Of a stretch of 10,146 bases of DNA, positions 7,356 through 10,146 are shown piece after piece; the stretch's first letter is position 1; each line of letters opens with the position of its first letter. This DNA comes from Cytophagales bacterium. Lineage in GTDB: Bacteria; Bacteroidota; Bacteroidia; Cytophagales; Spirosomataceae. The translations under genes were made by a program, and so were the position numbers. The DNA is taken from contig JAGWUO010000019.1 in assembly GCA_028868395.1 (NCBI GenBank), positions 1 to 10,146 on the forward strand, written 5' to 3'. The notes under the pieces are model-generated. The model was given only the letters and a program-made list of their open reading frames with translations. It made no database searches and was not told where the DNA came from.

Positions 7356-8619
7356 ATTGCTTGATTTTACGATACAAAGTACGCTCAGAGATGCCTAAGT
7401 CTTTGGCAGCATACTTCCTTTTATTCTTGTTCTTCTTTAAAGCTCGAATGATAATTTCCTTTTCTTGTTTTTCCAAAGATAAGGTAACGTCATTTGCCGG
7501 CAATACGATCTCTTCATAATTAGAATCAATGGGTTCCTCTAAGAACTTAGTTTCTTGCTGGTCATGTACAGGTAATGATAAACCGGTGGGAGGGCTACTA
7601 ACTTCCACTTGATTTCGAACGTCTTCAAAGATGGCCATATTGTCGTGAAGAATTTCATAGGCTTTCGCCTGATCTGATTCCACCACTTTCAACAAGATCT
7701 TTTTTAATTCAGTGACATCCCTTTTTAGGTCAAACAAAATCTTGTACAATATCTCCCGCTCATTCATTCCGTCAGGGCCGGAAAAAGCGTCTGACTTTAC
7801 AACAGAGGTCCCCAATTTAGGCTCATTGAAGTCCAAATAATACTGTAATTGCAACTCATCGATGATCCGATCACCTAATTCTAGCACAGATATTTGTTCT
7901 GCGAGGTTTTTTAATTGTCGAATATTGCCTGGAAAGCGTTGTTTTTGAAGCAAATCCTTAGCCTCCTTTGTCAGCATTATAGGCTTCACCCGGTGTGATT
8001 CAGAAAAATCAGTGGTGAATTTTCTAAACAGTAATTCAATATCATCACCCCGTTCTCGCAATGGGGGTACATAAATAGGGACTGTGCTTAATCGATAGTA
8101 TAAATCTTCCCGGAATTTACCTTTTTCAATCGCCTGCTGCAAGTTTAGATTCGTTGCTGCAACGACGCGTGCATTGGTCTTCTGTACTTTCGAGGAACCT
8201 ACGCGGTAAAATTCCCCGTTCTCTAATACACGTAATAAGCGGGCCTGCGTACCTAAGGGCATTTCGGCAATCTCATCTAAGAAAATGGTTCCCCCATCAG
8301 TAACCTCAAAATAGCCTTTACGCGCTTCAATGGCTCCTGTAAATGATCCCTTTTCATGTCCAAACAGTTCTGAATCAATGGTTCCTTCAGGAATCGCACC
8401 GCAGTTTACGGCGATGAAAGCACCATGTTTACGTTTAGAAAGGGAATGAATGATTTTGGAAAAGGATTCTTTACCAGATCCACTTTCACCTGTAATTAAT
8501 ACGGTCATATCTGTGGCAGCTACTTGTTCTGCTACGGAGATGGCGCGAAGCAGGGCAGGGGCATTCCCAATGATCCCAAACCGTGCTTTTATACTCGCAA
8601 GATGACTATTATCTAACAT
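7333..8619 (-). CDS. Sigma-54-dependent activator (AAA+ plus Fis-type HTH, no sensor domain)
   Basis: Bacterial enhancer-binding protein of 428 residues that would use ATP hydrolysis to open sigma-54 promoters. The AAA+ domain starts almost at the N-terminus. Visible motifs are Walker A GESGSGKE at 44-51, the sigma-54 contact loop GSFTGA at 91-96 (Ala to Ser change from the GAFTGA consensus), and Walker [10 protein letters not shown] at 109-117. The later FREDLYYRL and LRERGDDI arginine-finger/sensor region is also there. After a variable linker (about 260-380) with a predicted helical segment, a Fis-type HTH (about 383-425; [17 protein letters not shown]) ends the protein. There is no receiver, GAF or PAS domain, so it resembles PspF: activity would be set by a partner protein or by expression level. 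The start overlaps miaB by 7 bases; the end overlaps lptE by 23. Confidence 0.95.
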   Translation of the reverse strand: MLDNSHLASIKARFGIIGNAPALLRAISVAEQVAATDMTVLITGESGSGKESFSKIIHSLSKRKHGAFIAVNCGAIPEGTIDSELFGHEKGSFTGAIEARKGYFEVTDGGTIFLDEIAEMPLGTQARLLRVLENGEFYRVGSSKVQKTNARVVAATNLNLQQAIEKGKFREDLYYRLSTVPIYVPPLRERGDDIELLFRKFTTDFSESHRVKPIMLTKEAKDLLQKQRFPGNIRQLKNLAEQISVLELGDRIIDELQLQYYLDFNEPKLGTSVVKSDAFSGPDGMNEREILYKILFDLKRDVTELKKILLKVVESDQAKAYEILHDNMAIFEDVRNQVEVSSPPTGLSLPVHDQQETKFLEEPIDSNYEEIVLPANDVTLSLEKQEKEIIIRALKKNKNKRKYAAKDLGISERTLYRKIKQYDLEELD

Positions 8620-10028
8620 AATTCACCTAATAAAGTTCCTGATGTACAATGAGTTACATTAACATAAACATAATCTCCTTTAACTTCGTTTCCTTTAGGA
8701 AATACGACTACTTTATTTGAATCTATTTTGCCAAAATGATGCAATTTTGATTTCTTTGAATCTCCCTCTACTAAAACTTGTACCTTTCTTCCAACCCACA
8801 TCTCATTTCTTTTAGCCGAATGTATTCGCTGTAAATCAATGATTTCCTGTAATCGACGCATTTTAACTTCCTCTGGGACATCATCTACTAATTTCTTCTC
8901 TGCAGGTGTACCCGGACGCTCAGAATAAGCAAACATATACCCGAAATCATATTCTACTTCAGCTAATAAAGTAAGAGTATCTTGGTGATCTTCTTCGGTT
9001 TCAGTACAGAATCCTGCAATCATATCTTGTGATATGCCGCACTCTTCTCCTAAAATGGCTCTAATGGATTTAATACGTTCTAAATACCACTCACGTGTAT
9101 AGGAGCGCTTCATTAATTCTAATATCCGATTGCTTCCACTTTGAGCGGGTAGGTGAATATTTTTACATATATTATCGTACTTCTTCATCGTATACAGTAC
9201 TTCGTCTGTGATATCTTTAGGATGAGAAGTAGAGAACCGTACACGCAGTAAAGGATTAACTAATGCAACCGCTTCTAGTAATTGGGCAAAATTAACTATT
9301 TGACCTTCTTCAGAAGTCCATTTATAGGAGTCCACATTTTGGCCTAATAAAGTCACCTCTCGATAGCCTTGCTGGAATAATTTCTCGCATTCATGGATAA
9401 TCGATGGCAAATCTCGGGATCTTTCACGGCCTCGAGTATAGGGAACAACGCAGAAAGTACACATATTGTCACAACCTCGCATAATGCTGACCATCGCTGT
9501 TACTCCGTTAGAATTCAGTCGTACAGGCTCAATGTTACCATAGGTCTCCTCACGAGAAAGGAAAACGTTGATGGCTTTTTGGCCATCCGAAACCTCCTCT
9601 AATAGGGAAGGTAAATCACGGTAGGCGTCAGGTCCAGCCACCAGATCAACAATTTTCTCCTCGTCAATCAGTTTGGTCTTTAAGCGCTCAGCCATACAAC
9701 CTAAAATGCCTATCGTTAATGCGGGATTTTTAGCCTTTAAATGGGTGAATACTTGCAGACGATGGCGAATCTTATGTTCCGCATTCTCGCGAATAGCACA
9801 GGTATTTAATAAGATAGTGTGTGCTTCTTTAAGATTCGAAGTCGTAACGTATCCATTATCTTGTAGGATGGAAGTCACGACTTCTGAGTCCGCAAAATTC
9901 ATTTGACAGCCATAACTTTCGATATAGACTTTTTTGCCAAAAGAGTTCTCTGACACCTGATCTTCCGAAATTCTCGGTACATCTAAACCCTCTTTCTCTT
10001 CCTTCGTCAGTACTTTTAAATCTTGCAT
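8613..10028 (-). CDS. miaB: tRNA-2-methylthio-N6-isopentenyladenosine synthase MiaB
   Basis: Cytoplasmic radical-SAM methylthiotransferase of 471 residues that adds the 2-methylthio group to isopentenyladenosine-37 of tRNAs reading U-starting codons. The N-terminal methylthiotransferase domain has the three cluster cysteines: [10 protein letters not shown] (Cys41), LNTCAIRE (Cys77) and LGCMAER (Cys111). The radical-SAM motif is GCDNMCTFC with Cys186, Cys190 and Cys193, followed by [11 protein letters not shown]. The C-terminal ~65 residues form the TRAM RNA-binding domain ([11 protein letters not shown] onward). An N-terminal extension of about 30 residues before the first strand is typical of Bacteroidota copies, from memory. 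It is the first gene of the run leading to secG. Its stop overlaps the activator gene start by 7 bases. MiaB rather than MtaB or RimO is supported by the GCQMN and RGRERSR signatures. Confidence 0.96.
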   Translation of the reverse strand: MQDLKVLTKEEKEGLDVPRISEDQVSENSFGKKVYIESYGCQMNFADSEVVTSILQDNGYVTTSNLKEAHTILLNTCAIRENAEHKIRHRLQVFTHLKAKNPALTIGILGCMAERLKTKLIDEEKIVDLVAGPDAYRDLPSLLEEVSDGQKAINVFLSREETYGNIEPVRLNSNGVTAMVSIMRGCDNMCTFCVVPYTRGRERSRDLPSIIHECEKLFQQGYREVTLLGQNVDSYKWTSEEGQIVNFAQLLEAVALVNPLLRVRFSTSHPKDITDEVLYTMKKYDNICKNIHLPAQSGSNRILELMKRSYTREWYLERIKSIRAILGEECGISQDMIAGFCTETEEDHQDTLTLLAEVEYDFGYMFAYSERPGTPAEKKLVDDVPEEVKMRRLQEIIDLQRIHSAKRNEMWVGRKVQVLVEGDSKKSKLHHFGKIDSNKVVVFPKGNEVKGDYVYVNVTHCTSGTLLGELC

Positions 10029-10053
10029 TTTACAATCAATGAAATATAGATTG

Positions 10054-10077
10054 CAAATTTATGACATTTTGGCAGTA
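10054..10077 (-). promoter_or_regulatory. Possible miaB promoter: TAAATTTG -7 box with adjacent palindromic box
   Basis: On the minus strand TAAATTTG (10061-10054) fits the Bacteroidota housekeeping -7 consensus TAnnTTTG exactly and would place the start site near 10047, giving a leader of about 19 bases. No TTTG-like -33 element is at the expected distance. That position instead holds TACTGCCAAAATGTCA (10077-10062), whose core TGCCA-N3-TGTCA is a TGNCA-N3-TGNCA palindrome. It matches the groES-upstream box at 15 of 16 bases. It could be an activator or repressor site. Confidence 0.4.
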
Positions 10078-10146
10078 ATTCTATCCGATTCTACCAGAAT
10101 TTAGATAAATAACTTGATCAGAATGGGAAGTTAATTTTTCATTATG
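10078..10146. other. Remaining intergenic sequence, no gene seen
   Basis: AT-rich sequence upstream of miaB. It holds a short imperfect symmetry (ATTCT-N3-AGAAT, 10088-10100) too small to interpret, and an ATG at the extreme right edge that cannot be assessed. No RNA gene or terminator is visible. Confidence 0.5.

Noticed and set aside
8729..8738. Third copy of the TGCCAAAATG box
   Set aside because: It lies inside the TRAM-coding part of miaB, lacks the second TGNCA half and is explained by the Phe-Gly-Lys codons of the protein.
10088..10100. ATTCT-N3-AGAAT symmetry
   Set aside because: Five-base arms in AT-rich DNA are expected by chance.

Overview
All nine genes lie on the minus strand, so the window reads right to left. 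The DNA is AT-rich, start codons have almost no Shine-Dalgarno sequence, and one promoter-like element fits the Bacteroidota -7 consensus TAnnTTTG. The gene order miaB, sigma-54 activator, lptE, TPR-like protein, secG, groES, groEL is one I recall from memory for Bacteroidota. GroEL ends in the Gly/Met-rich tail [10 protein letters not shown] place the window in Bacteroidota, possibly Cytophagales; the order is a guess.

Right part (10028 to 6000): five tightly packed or overlapping genes. They are miaB (tRNA methylthiotransferase), a PspF-like sigma-54 activator without a sensory domain, lptE (LPS-assembly lipoprotein), a short TPR-like protein of unknown function, and secG (Sec translocon subunit). 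Overlaps or gaps of a few bases suggest a single transcript. A palindromic box next to a TAAATTTG element lies upstream of miaB.

Middle (5999 to 3876): a 132-base intergenic region, then groES and groEL, closed by a strong intrinsic terminator. The intergenic region holds a 13-bp-arm inverted repeat overlapping a -24/-12 (sigma-54-like) element. One arm repeats the miaB-upstream box with 15 of 16 bases identical. This suggests, but does not prove, that the chaperonin operon and the activator's own operon share a regulator.

Left part (3863 to 1): a translationally coupled trio of a 5'(3')-deoxyribonucleotidase, a YbjJ-like MFS transporter and an AraC-family regulator, joined by TAATG and ATGA overlaps. 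It is followed by a sugar-porter MFS gene whose 3' end runs off the window.

Most of the window is ordinary chromosomal core. I see no mobile element, CRISPR array, RNA gene, phage remnant or defence system. The parts worth a second look are the two regulatory regions and their possible link to the sigma-54 activator.
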